Assembly: GCA_964554795.1 (NCBI GenBank)
Contig: CAZKQB010000003.1
Coordinates: forward strand, 44,567-108,566
Reading direction: 5' to 3'
Source of the DNA: SFHK01 sp964554795
GTDB lineage: Bacteria; Bacillota; Clostridia; Christensenellales; Aristaeellaceae
Length of the DNA stretch: 64,000 nucleotides
Below, piece by piece: positions 15,701-23,655 of this stretch; within the stretch, counting starts at the first letter, position 1, and every line of letters starts with the position of its first letter. The translations under genes and the position numbers were made by a program. A model generated the notes under the pieces. It was not told the origin of the DNA and ran no database searches. It saw nothing but the letters and a program-made list of their open reading frames with translations.

Positions 15701-16555
15701 TTACTGATCGATGGGATCCACGTAGGCCGAATCGGTTTCGACGCTGCGCATGCCGTCCAGCGGCCAGAACACGAACCTTGCGCGGCCAAGAATCATATCC
15801 GAGGTGATCGGGCCAACGTCGCCGGAGGTGTCGTTGGTTATGTTCATTTCGACATTCGGACCGTTCCACCAGCGCGAGTCGTGGCTGTGGTAGCGATTAT
15901 CGCCTACCACGAAGTATTCATCCTCGCCCAGCACATACTCGTAGTCGATGCGGTGATTGCGAGCCAGATACGTGAGATCCTCCTGCGAAAGAGTTACCTC
16001 CTGCCCGTTTGAATAGAACTTGCCGTCCTTCTCCTGAACGGTGACGCTGCGGCTGAGGCGGGAGGGGTCCAGCGCCTCGCCGTTAATGTAGGTAACGCCG
16101 GACACGCGGGATACGGTGTCGCCCGGCATGCCCACGATGCGCTTTACAAAGTCGGTCTGCACGGTGAATAGCCCAAGCAGCTTGTTTGTACGCCCCGGAT
16201 AGTGGCAGATAACAACATCGCCGCGCTGCAGCTTGTTTTGAATGCGCACGTCATAGACCGTCACGCCCAGGCGGTCGCCGCTGTTCAGCGTGGGATACAT
16301 GCTCGAGCCATCCACGCGGATGGGCATAAACAGATACGAGCGGCACAACATGACTACCAACAGCGCTACGACAAGGGAAACCACCCACTCGCGGATTTCC
16401 TTGAATGCCTTCTGCTTGCCGGTGAGCTTCTTTTCTTTTTTCTCCTCTGCCGGATGGTCTGTCTCCGCGTTCGGCTGCGTATCCGGCTCGGCGCTTACTT
16501 TGCTTTCGGCGACGACATCCGTCGGGTTTCCGTTCAGCTGCTCGTTTTCGCTCAT
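15701..16555 (-). CDS. lepB: Signal peptidase I
   Basis: 284 aa. After a charged, Glu-rich N-terminus of about 55 residues there is one membrane helix (VVSLVVALLVVMLCRSYLF) and the S26 catalytic domain. The nucleophile is Ser85 (VDGSSMYPTL) and the general base is Lys138 (DFVKRIVGMPGD); the conserved GDNRYHSHDSR box is intact. It cleaves signal peptides from secreted proteins on the outer face of the membrane. Domain III also carries an inserted strand region (residues about 155-200). It lies in a minus-strand operon between an inactive-looking paralogue and a small membrane peptide, an unusual setting. Confidence 0.95.
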   Translation of the reverse strand: MSENEQLNGNPTDVVAESKVSAEPDTQPNAETDHPAEEKKEKKLTGKQKAFKEIREWVVSLVVALLVVMLCRSYLFMPIRVDGSSMYPTLNSGDRLGVTVYDVRIQNKLQRGDVVICHYPGRTNKLLGLFTVQTDFVKRIVGMPGDTVSRVSGVTYINGEALDPSRLSRSVTVQEKDGKFYSNGQEVTLSQEDLTYLARNHRIDYEYVLGEDEYFVVGDNRYHSHDSRWWNGPNVEMNITNDTSGDVGPITSDMILGRARFVFWPLDGMRSVETDSAYVDPIDQ

Positions 16556-16592
16556 AGATTTTGTTTCCGTCCTTTCATGAATTCCGCCCGAA

Positions 16593-17144
16593 TCAGCGGC
16601 CGCGAAACATGCGGTTCACCGGCCAGAGAATCATACCGGCCTTTGCCTTGATGTCCGTTTCGTACACGAGCCCAAGCGTACGCCCGTCGGCAACGCCCTC
16701 CACACTCAGGTCGGAGGTCAGCAGCAGATATGCGCCCTCCGGCAGCTCGCCATATACCAGCCCTGGCGCCTCGCCCAGCGCGATTTCCTTCGCGCCGCCG
16801 TCGTAGACCAGAAACTTCTGACCGTCGCGCACGTCGATCAAATCGCCCGGTATGCCGACCGCGCGGCGCACATAGCTACCGTTTGCAGCGGCAAAATACG
16901 CATATACATCCTCGCCGCGCGCAATCGTGTCGCCGCGGAGCATGGTCAGCCGGTTTGCAAACACTACGTCGCCCTGCTGATAGACGGGCTGCATCGCGTT
17001 TGTTTCCATTTTTACCGGCACGAATATAAGCAGGCGGGTAAGGAGCGCCAGCAGACCAAAGACCACAAGGCAGAGGAAAAACGCCTTTCTTGCGCGGCGG
17101 CGTGCCCTCCGGCTCTTTTTGACGGGTTTACGCTTGTTGGCCAT
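16593..17144 (-). CDS. Signal peptidase I-like pseudoenzyme (Ser and Lys replaced)
   Basis: 183 aa from ATG 17144, with GGAAGGGG before it and a 17-nt overlap with the DUF951 gene. A very basic N-terminus (KKSRRARRRARK) precedes one membrane helix and an S26-like fold. The nucleophile position is Ala50 (ETNAMQPVYQQGD, versus SSMYPTL in the active neighbour) and the general-base position is Arg93 (YVRRAVGIPGD, versus VKRIVGMPGD). Both catalytic residues are therefore lost while the surrounding fold, including VGIPGD, is kept. The GDNR box is not evident. It may modulate the real signal peptidase or hold precursors. The substitution reading is direct; the function is inference. Confidence 0.78.
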   Translation of the reverse strand: MANKRKPVKKSRRARRRARKAFFLCLVVFGLLALLTRLLIFVPVKMETNAMQPVYQQGDVVFANRLTMLRGDTIARGEDVYAYFAAANGSYVRRAVGIPGDLIDVRDGQKFLVYDGGAKEIALGEAPGLVYGELPEGAYLLLTSDLSVEGVADGRTLGLVYETDIKAKAGMILWPVNRMFRGR

Positions 17145-17337
17145 CTGCTTCCCCTTCCGCATGCTCGATGATTTTCTTCAGTCTCTTTTCAAAGTCGGGT
17201 CGTCCCATCATGACCACATGACCGCACAGGTCGCAGCGAATCTTGATGTCCGCCCCCACGCGCGTGATCGTCCAGCGGTCGCTGCCGCAGGGATGCTTCT
17301 TGCGCATCTGCACTCGATCGCCTATATTCAAAAGCAC
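17128..17337 (-). CDS. DUF951 family protein
   Basis: 69 aa from GTG 17337; the frame also has GTG at 17346, but the ribosome site AAGGAG (17349-17354) is only 2 nt from that one. The sequence GDRVQMRKKHPCGSDRWTI, then VGADIKIRC and FEKRLKKI, matches DUF951, small proteins common near replication or cell-division genes in Firmicutes. Cys residues in HPCGS and CDLCG could bind a metal. Its function is unknown. It is the first gene of the operon that continues into the signal-peptidase paralogues. Confidence 0.85.
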   Translation of the reverse strand: MLLNIGDRVQMRKKHPCGSDRWTITRVGADIKIRCDLCGHVVMMGRPDFEKRLKKIIEHAEGEADGQQA

Positions 17338-17354
17338 GTTCGTCACTTCTCCTT

Positions 17355-17360
17355 ATTATA
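17355..17360 (-). promoter_or_regulatory. Likely -10 box of the DUF951-lepB operon
   Basis: Minus-strand TATAAT at 17355-17360, immediately before the AAGGAG of DUF951. TTTACA and TTCACA stretches lie upstream, but no -35 has ideal spacing. Confidence 0.35.
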
Positions 17361-17401
17361 AACAATCCATGTAAACCCCGTGTGAAGAACTCTGCACGGA
17401 A

Positions 17402-18649
17402 TCAGGACATTGCGGACACATCCACGTATCCGCAGTACTCGCGCCCCTTTACGTCGGTTACGCGCAGCATGAGCCGTCCCTCGTACATGGGCACGGCCAG
17501 TGCAAACGCCAGAGCTGGCCTTTCGCGGGAGCGCATTTCCTCGGCGTAAGAATAGAAGATGCCGTCGCGCTCATAGCCCGCAGCCCAGCCGTCCACAGCG
17601 TCCATATCCCCGGGCAGGGCAGGGTCGTCGAGGACGAAGGAATCGAGATGCACAGTGGTAAAGCCGATGCCGCTTTCGGCACGCGCGCAGATCTGCGGCG
17701 CGCCGTCAAACGGAGCGTGGGTAAACAGAGTTGCCGCGCCGTTTGTGCGGCGGCGAACCAGCTGCATAGACAGCGGATTGATGTCTGCCGTCAGAAAACG
17801 TCGCCCGTTTTTTATGGCTGCCTCGGCTGTCGTGCCACTTCCGGCGAATAGATCCATCACCAGACCGCCGGGGCGGCTGGAGCTGCGAATGATTCGGTCG
17901 AGCAGCTTGAGCGGCTTTTGCGTATCGTATCAGGTGCGCTGCGGATCCTTCTGCTGAAGGTGGTTTACGTCTGTCCACACGTCGCCGGGCACGACAGGGT
18001 CGTCATCGTAATACGTATACACCCGCCCGCCGGAGCGAATTGAGCGATATACGCGCCCGTCCGCGTCCACGTGGCGCTTCATGTGGTTTTCACGCCCGCC
18101 AGGTACGATCTCGGCAACGTCCTGAATGTGAAAATCATAGTTTTTCGTTTTGGAATACATCAGGATTACGTCGTGCTTGCGCGGAAAATAGCGGCGTGCG
18201 CTGCCACCCGACTGATAGGCCCAGACGATCTCGTTCAGGAAATTGCTCTCTCCGAAGATTTCATCCATAAGAAGCCGCAGATACGGGTGCATGCGCCAGT
18301 CGATATGCACGAAAATCAGCGCGTCGGAGGCCATCAGCGCCCTTGCCTCTACCAGCACGACGCGCATTTTCTCAAGGTATGAATCCCTCGTCAGGCTGTC
18401 GCGATACGCGCTTAGAACCAGCGAGCCGCGGCCGCTTTTCCATTCCCTTGCGCCCACGCGCACGCGCGCCTCGAACGTTTTGCCCGTGAGAAACGGCGGG
18501 TCAAAATAGGCGAGGTTTACCTTGCCCTCGTAGACCTCCCTGAGCCGCCCGGCGATTTCCGCTGCATCGCCCAGATGAAATTCGTTCTGCGGGGCGCCAT
18601 CCTCCGCACGCCGGATCTCCCGGTCGATTGGCGCCAAATGTACCGTCAT
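17402..18649 (-). pseudogene. Beta-class DNA methyltransferase interrupted by an in-frame TGA
   Basis: One reading frame runs from ATG 18649 (GGAGGAC 8 nt upstream) to the stop at 17402 but contains a TGA at about 17929-17931. Before it are the catalytic DPPF motif (NLAYFDPPFLTG), VHIDWRMHPYLRLLMDEIFG and EIVWAYQSGGSA. After it comes YDTQKPLKLLDRIIR and the SAM-binding DLFAGSGTTAEAA. Homologues read RTGYxTQKP at the junction, so the TGA most simply replaces a Gly codon (GGA). Motif order (DPPY before FxGxG) defines the beta class of N6-adenine/N4-cytosine enzymes. About 130 unrecognised residues follow. No restriction gene is nearby. It is either a recent nonsense mutation or a sequencing difference. 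Confidence 0.8.
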
Positions 18650-18679
18650 CGCGGCGTCCTCCGTTTCGTTGATTTTTTT

Positions 18680-18708
18680 ATTATAGCATTTCTTCCCGCT
18701 CTTGTCCA
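18680..18708 (-). promoter_or_regulatory. Predicted promoter of the methyltransferase
   Basis: Minus strand TGGACA (18703-18708), 17-nt spacer, TATAAT (18680-18685), 31 nt before the start codon. Confidence 0.75.
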
Positions 18709-18792
18709 TAGAGGGAAGGCAGCGCGCCATGACGTTGGCGCGTGATTCGCAGGCGAATCAGGAGGCGTCCGTTCTGTCCTCCGACACGGGCT

Positions 18793-18829
18793 AATTCCGT
18801 CGGCTCGCATCCGCAGAGCCGACGGAATT
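18793..18829. terminator. Hairpin, probable terminator of the GNAT pair
   Basis: A 13-bp perfect stem (18793-18805 with 18817-18829). It lies 57 nt beyond the stop of the minus-strand acetyltransferase gene. The T run (TTTTC) is on the plus side, so its direction is uncertain. Confidence 0.5.
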
Positions 18830-18885
18830 TTCGCTTGGGGCATACGAAAAGCCCGTTTTCAGCAGAGCGCGTCATTCGCGCAGAG

Positions 18886-19476
18886 TTATCCCAGCTTTTC
18901 GTCGATGATTGCCCATGCGCGGGCCGCTGTTTCTTCAAATGGAGCGTCCATCTGGTATTCCGCAGGGCGCGGCTTCAGCAGACGGCAGAATCCGAAGCGC
19001 TGATAAATTCGAATCGCAGGGTAGCTGAAGGTCTGCGAAATCAGATACACGCCGCCGGGCGTGCCCAGCGCCTCATGCAACCTCAAAAGCTCATTCAGCA
19101 TCGCGCCGCACAGTCCGCGGCGCTGGTGCTTTTCGTCGGTTGCTACCCAGTGTATGCGGTCGATTTCCGTGCCAAACGGGCTTCCAAACCACAGCGCGGC
19201 CGACGAGACCGGCGCTCCGGCGGAATCCCGCACGAACAGCATGCGCTCCGGCAGCGCCTCGGCCCGCCCCATGAATTCCGAATCGAACAGACTCTCTGCC
19301 TGCGCGCGCGTTTCCAGCTGACGCGACGAAAGCTGCACGGCAACCCAGTCTGCCCTTCCGGTTTCGGGACGGTAGAAATCGAAAGTGTAGCCGGCAGGAA
19401 GGGAATGCGCCGAAACAGGCGCGCCGTCCTCACGCAGCATCCATACGGGAAGATAGGGAACGGTGCGGTCAATCAT
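18886..19476 (-). CDS. GNAT-family N-acetyltransferase
   Basis: 196 aa from ATG 19476, which overlaps the upstream GNAT stop by 4 nt (ATGA) with AAGGAGG upstream. The acetyl-CoA motif A is IHWVATDEKHQRRGLCGAML, with the Q/R-x-x-G-x-G/A pyrophosphate loop as QRRGLCG, followed by the family's last helices (AIRIYQRFGFCRL). Substrate is unknown; many such proteins acetylate small amines, peptides or protein N-termini. The tight coupling to another GNAT suggests they act together or were duplicated. Confidence 0.85.
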   Translation of the reverse strand: MIDRTVPYLPVWMLREDGAPVSAHSLPAGYTFDFYRPETGRADWVAVQLSSRQLETRAQAESLFDSEFMGRAEALPERMLFVRDSAGAPVSSAALWFGSPFGTEIDRIHWVATDEKHQRRGLCGAMLNELLRLHEALGTPGGVYLISQTFSYPAIRIYQRFGFCRLLKPRPAEYQMDAPFEETAARAWAIIDEKLG

Positions 19477-19973
19477 AGGGAGGCCTCCTTCGCCGTAAAA
19501 ATCAAGTCGAGCATGCCGTCCTCGCCGGGCTGTTCGCTGCGCCCGGTTCCACGAGCAGCGATTAGACGCTCCCAGAAAGCGCGGGCGGGTTGGTTTTTCC
19601 GGTATACGCTCAGGCACCAGCGTCCGGGCCGCCCGTTCATGGCAAGCATTGCTGCGTGCCGGGCGATTCCGCGGCCGCGCGCGGCGCGAATCAGATAAAG
19701 CTCCTGAAAGCACCAATCGCAGCCAGGCAGGGCGTAGCGCGCGTCCGTGACCATGATAAGTCCGCAGGGCGCGCCGTCCGCCAGGATGATGTAAGGAAAT
19801 ACGCCGTCTCCGAACGGCAGGATGTCATCTACCGTGCGCACGGCGAAATAGCCGTTTTCGTCGATCGAGCCGAAATCGGTGCAATATGCGCCCAACTCGT
19901 TCTGGTACAGGTTGAACAGGTTCATCAGAAGCGTGCGGTCGCGCGCCTCCGCCGGGCGGATCCGAACGTCCAT
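19473..19973 (-). CDS. GNAT-family N-acetyltransferase
   Basis: 166 aa from ATG 19973; the frame is open to 20123 but only this start has a plausible ribosome site (AAAGGCGGGAAG). The N-terminal strand VRIRPAEARDRTLLMNLFNLY and motif A ELYLIRAARGRGIARHAAM (RGRGIA as the CoA loop) define the family, with VYRKNQPARAFWERL as the closing motif B. It is the first gene of a two-GNAT unit. Acceptor unknown. Confidence 0.87.
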   Translation of the reverse strand: MDVRIRPAEARDRTLLMNLFNLYQNELGAYCTDFGSIDENGYFAVRTVDDILPFGDGVFPYIILADGAPCGLIMVTDARYALPGCDWCFQELYLIRAARGRGIARHAAMLAMNGRPGRWCLSVYRKNQPARAFWERLIAARGTGRSEQPGEDGMLDLIFTAKEASL

Positions 19974-20127
19974 GGGCTTCCCGCCTTTCCGTAGCACTTG
20001 CTTACAAATTCTCTGGCACGTGCAAAAAATCCTTCCGGACACGTGAAATTTGCGTTTTTCTCTACCCAAAACGGGGGATCTGTAGTATGATAACATTAGA
20101 CGATTTGCATTCGAAAGGAGCATAATA

Positions 20128-21498
20128 ATGCGACTGAATTTTGAAAGCTTGGTCTATGACCTTCCTGAGGACATTCTTCGCGCCGAGCTGGCCGGAGACT
20201 TTGATCGCGAGCGCCGTCTGATCGACCGAAGACTGGCGGACGTGCGCCTGTCGGATGGCCTGCGCGACCGTCTGCTGGTGGAGCGCGAGCTGATCGATCG
20301 CCGTCTGCGCCGTTATGTGCTCACTCGCGCCGAGGCGGTTGCAGCCTGCCGGCAGCGCATCCGCGACTTTACCGAGGAGGAGTTCGACCGTCTGGAGGAA
20401 GACGGGTGCATGGATTCCTTCTATATAAATGGTCAGCGGAGGTATCTTCGCAGCGTAGCCGGCTCGCTGGTTCATATGTTCCCGGCTATCTATGCGCGCG
20501 CCAACGAGGCAGAGGACGAGCCCGGCCGCCTCGATGCATACATCGACGAGATTATGAAAAACGGCGAGAGCGCGTATCGCTTTCGCGTAAAAAGCGAGGT
20601 GCGCGTGAGCTCCGACGCGTTCGTTCCCGGCGAGATGTATCTTGCGCATCTGCCCATACCGGCTGCCTGCGCGCAGCAGCCTGCCTCCGATCTTGCCGTG
20701 TTTGCGGATGCGGATGGCGACGTCGCGCCTGCGGACGCGTTTCAGCGCGCCGTGTGCTATCGCCGCAGGATGAACGAAAATCGCCCGTTTGCGGTGGAGT
20801 ATGAATTCACTAGCCGCCTGAAATACGTGAATCCCTTTGAGGATAAGCCGCATATTGTATATCCGGACGCGTTGCCCGTCTGCGCGGACGACCTTGCCGA
20901 GCAGCTGCCGCACATCAGCTTTACGCCGTATCTGAAGCAGCTGGCAAGAGAAATTGCTGGGGACGAGACTCGCCCGCTGTACCTTGCGCGCCGTGCCTAC
21001 GATTATGTGACGCGCAATGTGCGCTATTCCTTCATGCGCTCCTACATTCTCATTGAGCGGCATGCGGAATATGCGGCGCTGAATCTCAAGGGCGACTGCG
21101 GCATTCAGGCCATACTGTTCATCACGCTGTGCCGACTGATGGGTGTTCCCGCGCGCTGGCAGAGCGGCCTCACCGTGGAGACCGGAACCACCGGAAATCA
21201 CGACTGGGCGCAGTTCTACACGGATGAGTTCGGCTGGCTGTTTGCCGATCCGTCCTTTGGCGGCGGCGCATACAAGCGGGGCGACGAGCGCCGCTGGAAC
21301 TTCTACTTTGGCAATCTCGATCCGTTCCGCATGATTGCCAACCGTAGGTACCAGACGGAATTCGACGTGCCCAAGGCCTTTGAACGCTTCGATCCCTACG
21401 ACAATCAGGATGGCGAAATTGAAACGGAGACGCGCGGGCTGGACAACACGGATTTTGACACCGTCAATACCACGCTCGTCTATCAGAAACTCAAATAA
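20128..21498 (+). CDS. Transglutaminase-like domain protein
   Basis: 456 aa, no signal peptide, so probably cytoplasmic. The first 110 residues are highly charged and helical (ERRLIDRRLADVR, RDRLLVERELIDRR). The middle is beta-rich. The C-terminal third is a transglutaminase/protease-like core with the catalytic triad in the expected order: Cys324 (LKGDCGIQA), His358 (TTGNHDWAQFY) and Asp374 (LFADPSFG). Such cores hydrolyse or transfer peptide amides. ATG 20128 has GAAAGGAG upstream. It diverges from the GNAT genes and is followed 18 nt later by the PopT-like gene, forming a small operon. Confidence 0.85.
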   Translation: MRLNFESLVYDLPEDILRAELAGDFDRERRLIDRRLADVRLSDGLRDRLLVERELIDRRLRRYVLTRAEAVAACRQRIRDFTEEEFDRLEEDGCMDSFYINGQRRYLRSVAGSLVHMFPAIYARANEAEDEPGRLDAYIDEIMKNGESAYRFRVKSEVRVSSDAFVPGEMYLAHLPIPAACAQQPASDLAVFADADGDVAPADAFQRAVCYRRRMNENRPFAVEYEFTSRLKYVNPFEDKPHIVYPDALPVCADDLAEQLPHISFTPYLKQLAREIAGDETRPLYLARRAYDYVTRNVRYSFMRSYILIERHAEYAALNLKGDCGIQAILFITLCRLMGVPARWQSGLTVETGTTGNHDWAQFYTDEFGWLFADPSFGGGAYKRGDERRWNFYFGNLDPFRMIANRRYQTEFDVPKAFERFDPYDNQDGEIETETRGLDNTDFDTVNTTLVYQKLK

Positions 21499-21516
21499 CG
21501 CAAGGAGGAATTTGGT

Positions 21517-22410
21517 ATGCAATCAAACGCAAAGGCCGACAGGGAAACCCTCGGTCAGGTGCTCTATCGCGTGTTCATCGGCATCATCATTGGCTTCGCA
21601 AATATCATTCCCGGCGTCAGCGGTGGAACGGCCATGGTGGTCTTCGGCGTGTACGAGCGCATCATTCTCTTCATTACCGATATCCGTCATCGCCTAAAGG
21701 AGGATTGGAAATTCTTCCTTCCTATCGGCATCGGCATGGCGATTTCCATTCTGTTCTTCGGAAGCGTTATGGACGTGCTGCTTCAGAAGCATGAGGCGCT
21801 GACGCAGACGTTCTTCATCGGCGTTATCGTGTTCTCCGTGCCGATGATCTTCAGGGAGGCGTTCGCCGGCAAGCGTGACAGGCGCAAGGATCTTCTGTGC
21901 GCGGTCATCTTCCTTGTGGTGCTGGCGCTGATGGTGGTTATGGCCGTGCTCAAGACGGATACCGACCAGCAGAAGGCCGTCATCGAGGCGGGCGTCAATC
22001 AGGGCGAAATTGTCGTCTCCGACAGCAGCTGGCTGCTGGAGGCAATCAAGATGATTGGTTGCGGCGCGCTTGCCTGCGCCACGATGATCATTCCGGGAAT
22101 CTCCGGCTCGCTGGTGATGGTGATTATCGGCGTGTACGGCGAAATCATGGCGGCCCTGCACACGCTGAACCTTGCCGTGCTCGTGCCGTTCGCTGTTGGC
22201 TGCCTGCTGGGGCTGTTCTTCTGCGCGGAGTTGATTCGCTTCCTGCTGAAAAAGTATCCGAGGCAGACATACTCCGCCATTCTGGGCTTCGTCGTCGGCT
22301 CCGTGTTTCCCATCTTCCCCGGCTGGGCGTATATCGCACCCGTGCTCGCCTTCAGTGTCGGCGCGGCGGCGATTGTAATCTGCGACAAGTTTGCGCCTCC
22401 CGCGAAATAA
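21517..22410 (+). CDS. DUF368 polyprenyl-phosphate transporter (PopT-like)
   Basis: A 297-aa polytopic membrane protein with the two inverted family motifs FANIIPGVSGGTAMVV near residue 27 and MIIPGISGSLVMVIIGVYGE near residue 190. DUF368 proteins (PopT) return undecaprenyl phosphate from the outer to the inner leaflet, recycling the lipid carrier for peptidoglycan, teichoic acids and capsules. That fits the polymer exporter and PAP2 phosphatase at the start of the window, though they are far apart. About eight helices. AAGGAGG lies 12 nt before ATG 21517. Confidence 0.9.
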   Translation: MQSNAKADRETLGQVLYRVFIGIIIGFANIIPGVSGGTAMVVFGVYERIILFITDIRHRLKEDWKFFLPIGIGMAISILFFGSVMDVLLQKHEALTQTFFIGVIVFSVPMIFREAFAGKRDRRKDLLCAVIFLVVLALMVVMAVLKTDTDQQKAVIEAGVNQGEIVVSDSSWLLEAIKMIGCGALACATMIIPGISGSLVMVIIGVYGEIMAALHTLNLAVLVPFAVGCLLGLFFCAELIRFLLKKYPRQTYSAILGFVVGSVFPIFPGWAYIAPVLAFSVGAAAIVICDKFAPPAK

Positions 22411-22433
22411 GGCTGAAAGGAAAGAAACGAACG

Positions 22434-22892
22434 ATGAAGCTTGCGGAAGCCCTGATGGAACGCTCCGATCTGAAGGCGCGCATCGAGCAGCTGTCCGAGC
22501 GCCTGAATGAAAACGCAAAGGTGCAGGAGGGTGACGAGCCCGCCGAAAACCCCGCGGAGCTGATGGATGAGCTCAACCGGCTGTACGCCCGGCTGGAGCG
22601 CCTGATGACACTTGTAAACCTAACCAACGCCTGCACGCTGTCGGACGGCGAGCCGTTGACGGCGCTGCTTGCCCGGCGCGACTGCCTGAGCGGACGCATT
22701 CGCCAGCTTCGCGGCTTCCTCGCCTGCGCGTCGGCAAATGTGAGCCGCGGCACGCGCGCAGAGCTTCGCGTGATCAGCACCGTGAACGTGAGGGAGTACC
22801 AGAAGCGCGCGGACGACATGGCGCGCGACCTGCGCGAGCTGGACGTGAAAATCCAGTCGCTCAACTGGACGACCGAGCTTATGGAATCGTAA
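22434..22892 (+). CDS. DIP1984 family protein
   Basis: 152 aa from ATG 22434, with GAAAGGAAAG upstream. It begins MKLAEALMERSDLKARIEQL and continues as a coiled-coil-like all-helical protein with LMDELNRLYARLERLMTLVNLTN, the hallmark stretch of the DIP1984 (septicolysin-like) family, and finishes KIQSLNWTTELMES. These proteins are widespread and uncharacterised; the septicolysin name does not establish toxin activity. It sits 23 nt after the PopT-like gene and ends this operon. Confidence 0.85.
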   Translation: MKLAEALMERSDLKARIEQLSERLNENAKVQEGDEPAENPAELMDELNRLYARLERLMTLVNLTNACTLSDGEPLTALLARRDCLSGRIRQLRGFLACASANVSRGTRAELRVISTVNVREYQKRADDMARDLRELDVKIQSLNWTTELMES

Positions 22893-23120
22893 ACGCGAAG
22901 GTAGCGAGGACGGGCGGGCGCGATCTCGCGCGACTGAGAATGACGCCGCACATTCAGGGCATGGACAGCCCACCTTTTACGAATTCCGTCCCGCACAATG
23001 ACAGGAATCGCACGTCCACAAATTTTCTTTATTCCCACAGCGCCGACGCCTTCGCGAGGGTGGGGCTGCGAATACGGCCGGGAGGCTGTCTTCGCAGCAG
23101 GGGAAAAACCGCATATCCGT
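22893..23120. other. Non-coding gap between convergent genes
   Basis: No frame with a start and ribosome site, no tRNA-like fold and no repeat was found here. Short self-complementary stretches such as GCGCGATCTCGCGC (22919-22932) are the only structure. Confidence 0.5.
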
Positions 23121-23160
23121 AAGCCGCGCGCCCGCTTCTATTGAAGCGGGCGCGCGGCTT
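23121..23160. terminator. Long GC-rich hairpin between convergent genes
   Basis: An 18-bp perfect stem (23121-23138 with 23143-23160, loop TATT). No T run follows directly on either strand. It lies 70 nt past the fucU-like stop (minus) and 230 nt past the DIP1984 stop (plus), so it may stop transcription in both directions. Confidence 0.55.
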
Positions 23161-23229
23161 ATGCAGAAGAAGGGCTTTGCCGGGATACGGGCGGAAACCG
23201 TGTCGGCGATTCAATCGAAGGCGGATGCG

Positions 23230-23655
23230 TTATTTCACGACACCCTTTTTCAGGATGATGTTTGCATACAGCGCGCTTTCGCCGGTTGCAATGACGGCAT
23301 AGCACTTCTTCGCGCGGTCATAGAATTCGAAGCGGCCGATGTTTTCGATCTTTTTATCACCCTCGTGCTTTTTAATGACCCTTTCGTATTCCTTCCAGAT
23401 TACGGGGTCTACGTTGTCGCCGGGCACGACCTGCATCAGAGTCACAGGCGCGTCTACATAGGTATCCAGCGGGAACAGCGCGAGAATGGCGTCCAGAATT
23501 TCGGTTACGCCGTGGCCGTCCAAACGCACGAGACGCTGAGCCATGGAGGCCGCAGGGAAGTTTCCGTCGCCGATGCACAGCTCGTCGCCGTGCCCCATTT
23601 CCATCAGAATTTTCAGAAGCTCCGGGGAAAGAATCGGGGAAATACCTTTCAGCAT
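23230..23655 (-). CDS. RbsD/FucU-family sugar mutarotase (FucU-like)
   Basis: 141 aa beginning MLKGISPILSPELLKILMEMGHGDE, the usual FucU start with the catalytic His in MGHGDE. It continues with NFPAAS and ends in ALYANIILKKGV, where the family has the conserved Tyr/Asn. These proteins interconvert anomers of fucose or ribose to speed sugar uptake or metabolism. No fucose pathway genes lie beside it. ATG 23655 overlaps the end of the P-type ATPase gene by 7 nt, with AGGAGGAGAC inside that gene acting as ribosome site, so the two are translated as a unit. Confidence 0.88.
   Translation of the reverse strand: MLKGISPILSPELLKILMEMGHGDELCIGDGNFPAASMAQRLVRLDGHGVTEILDAILALFPLDTYVDAPVTLMQVVPGDNVDPVIWKEYERVIKKHEGDKKIENIGRFEFYDRAKKCYAVIATGESALYANIILKKGVVK

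Noticed and set aside
17929..17931. TGA read as an amino acid in the methyltransferase
   Set aside because: TGA ends many genes in this window in the normal way, and the site expects Gly, so a nonsense change is simpler than recoding.
20062..21522. A 486-codon minus-strand open frame
   Set aside because: Opposite the transglutaminase-like gene, which has an intact Cys-His-Asp triad and a good start.
22893..23229. Possible tRNA or small RNA gene
   Set aside because: No cloverleaf or promoter found; only a GC hairpin typical of termination.
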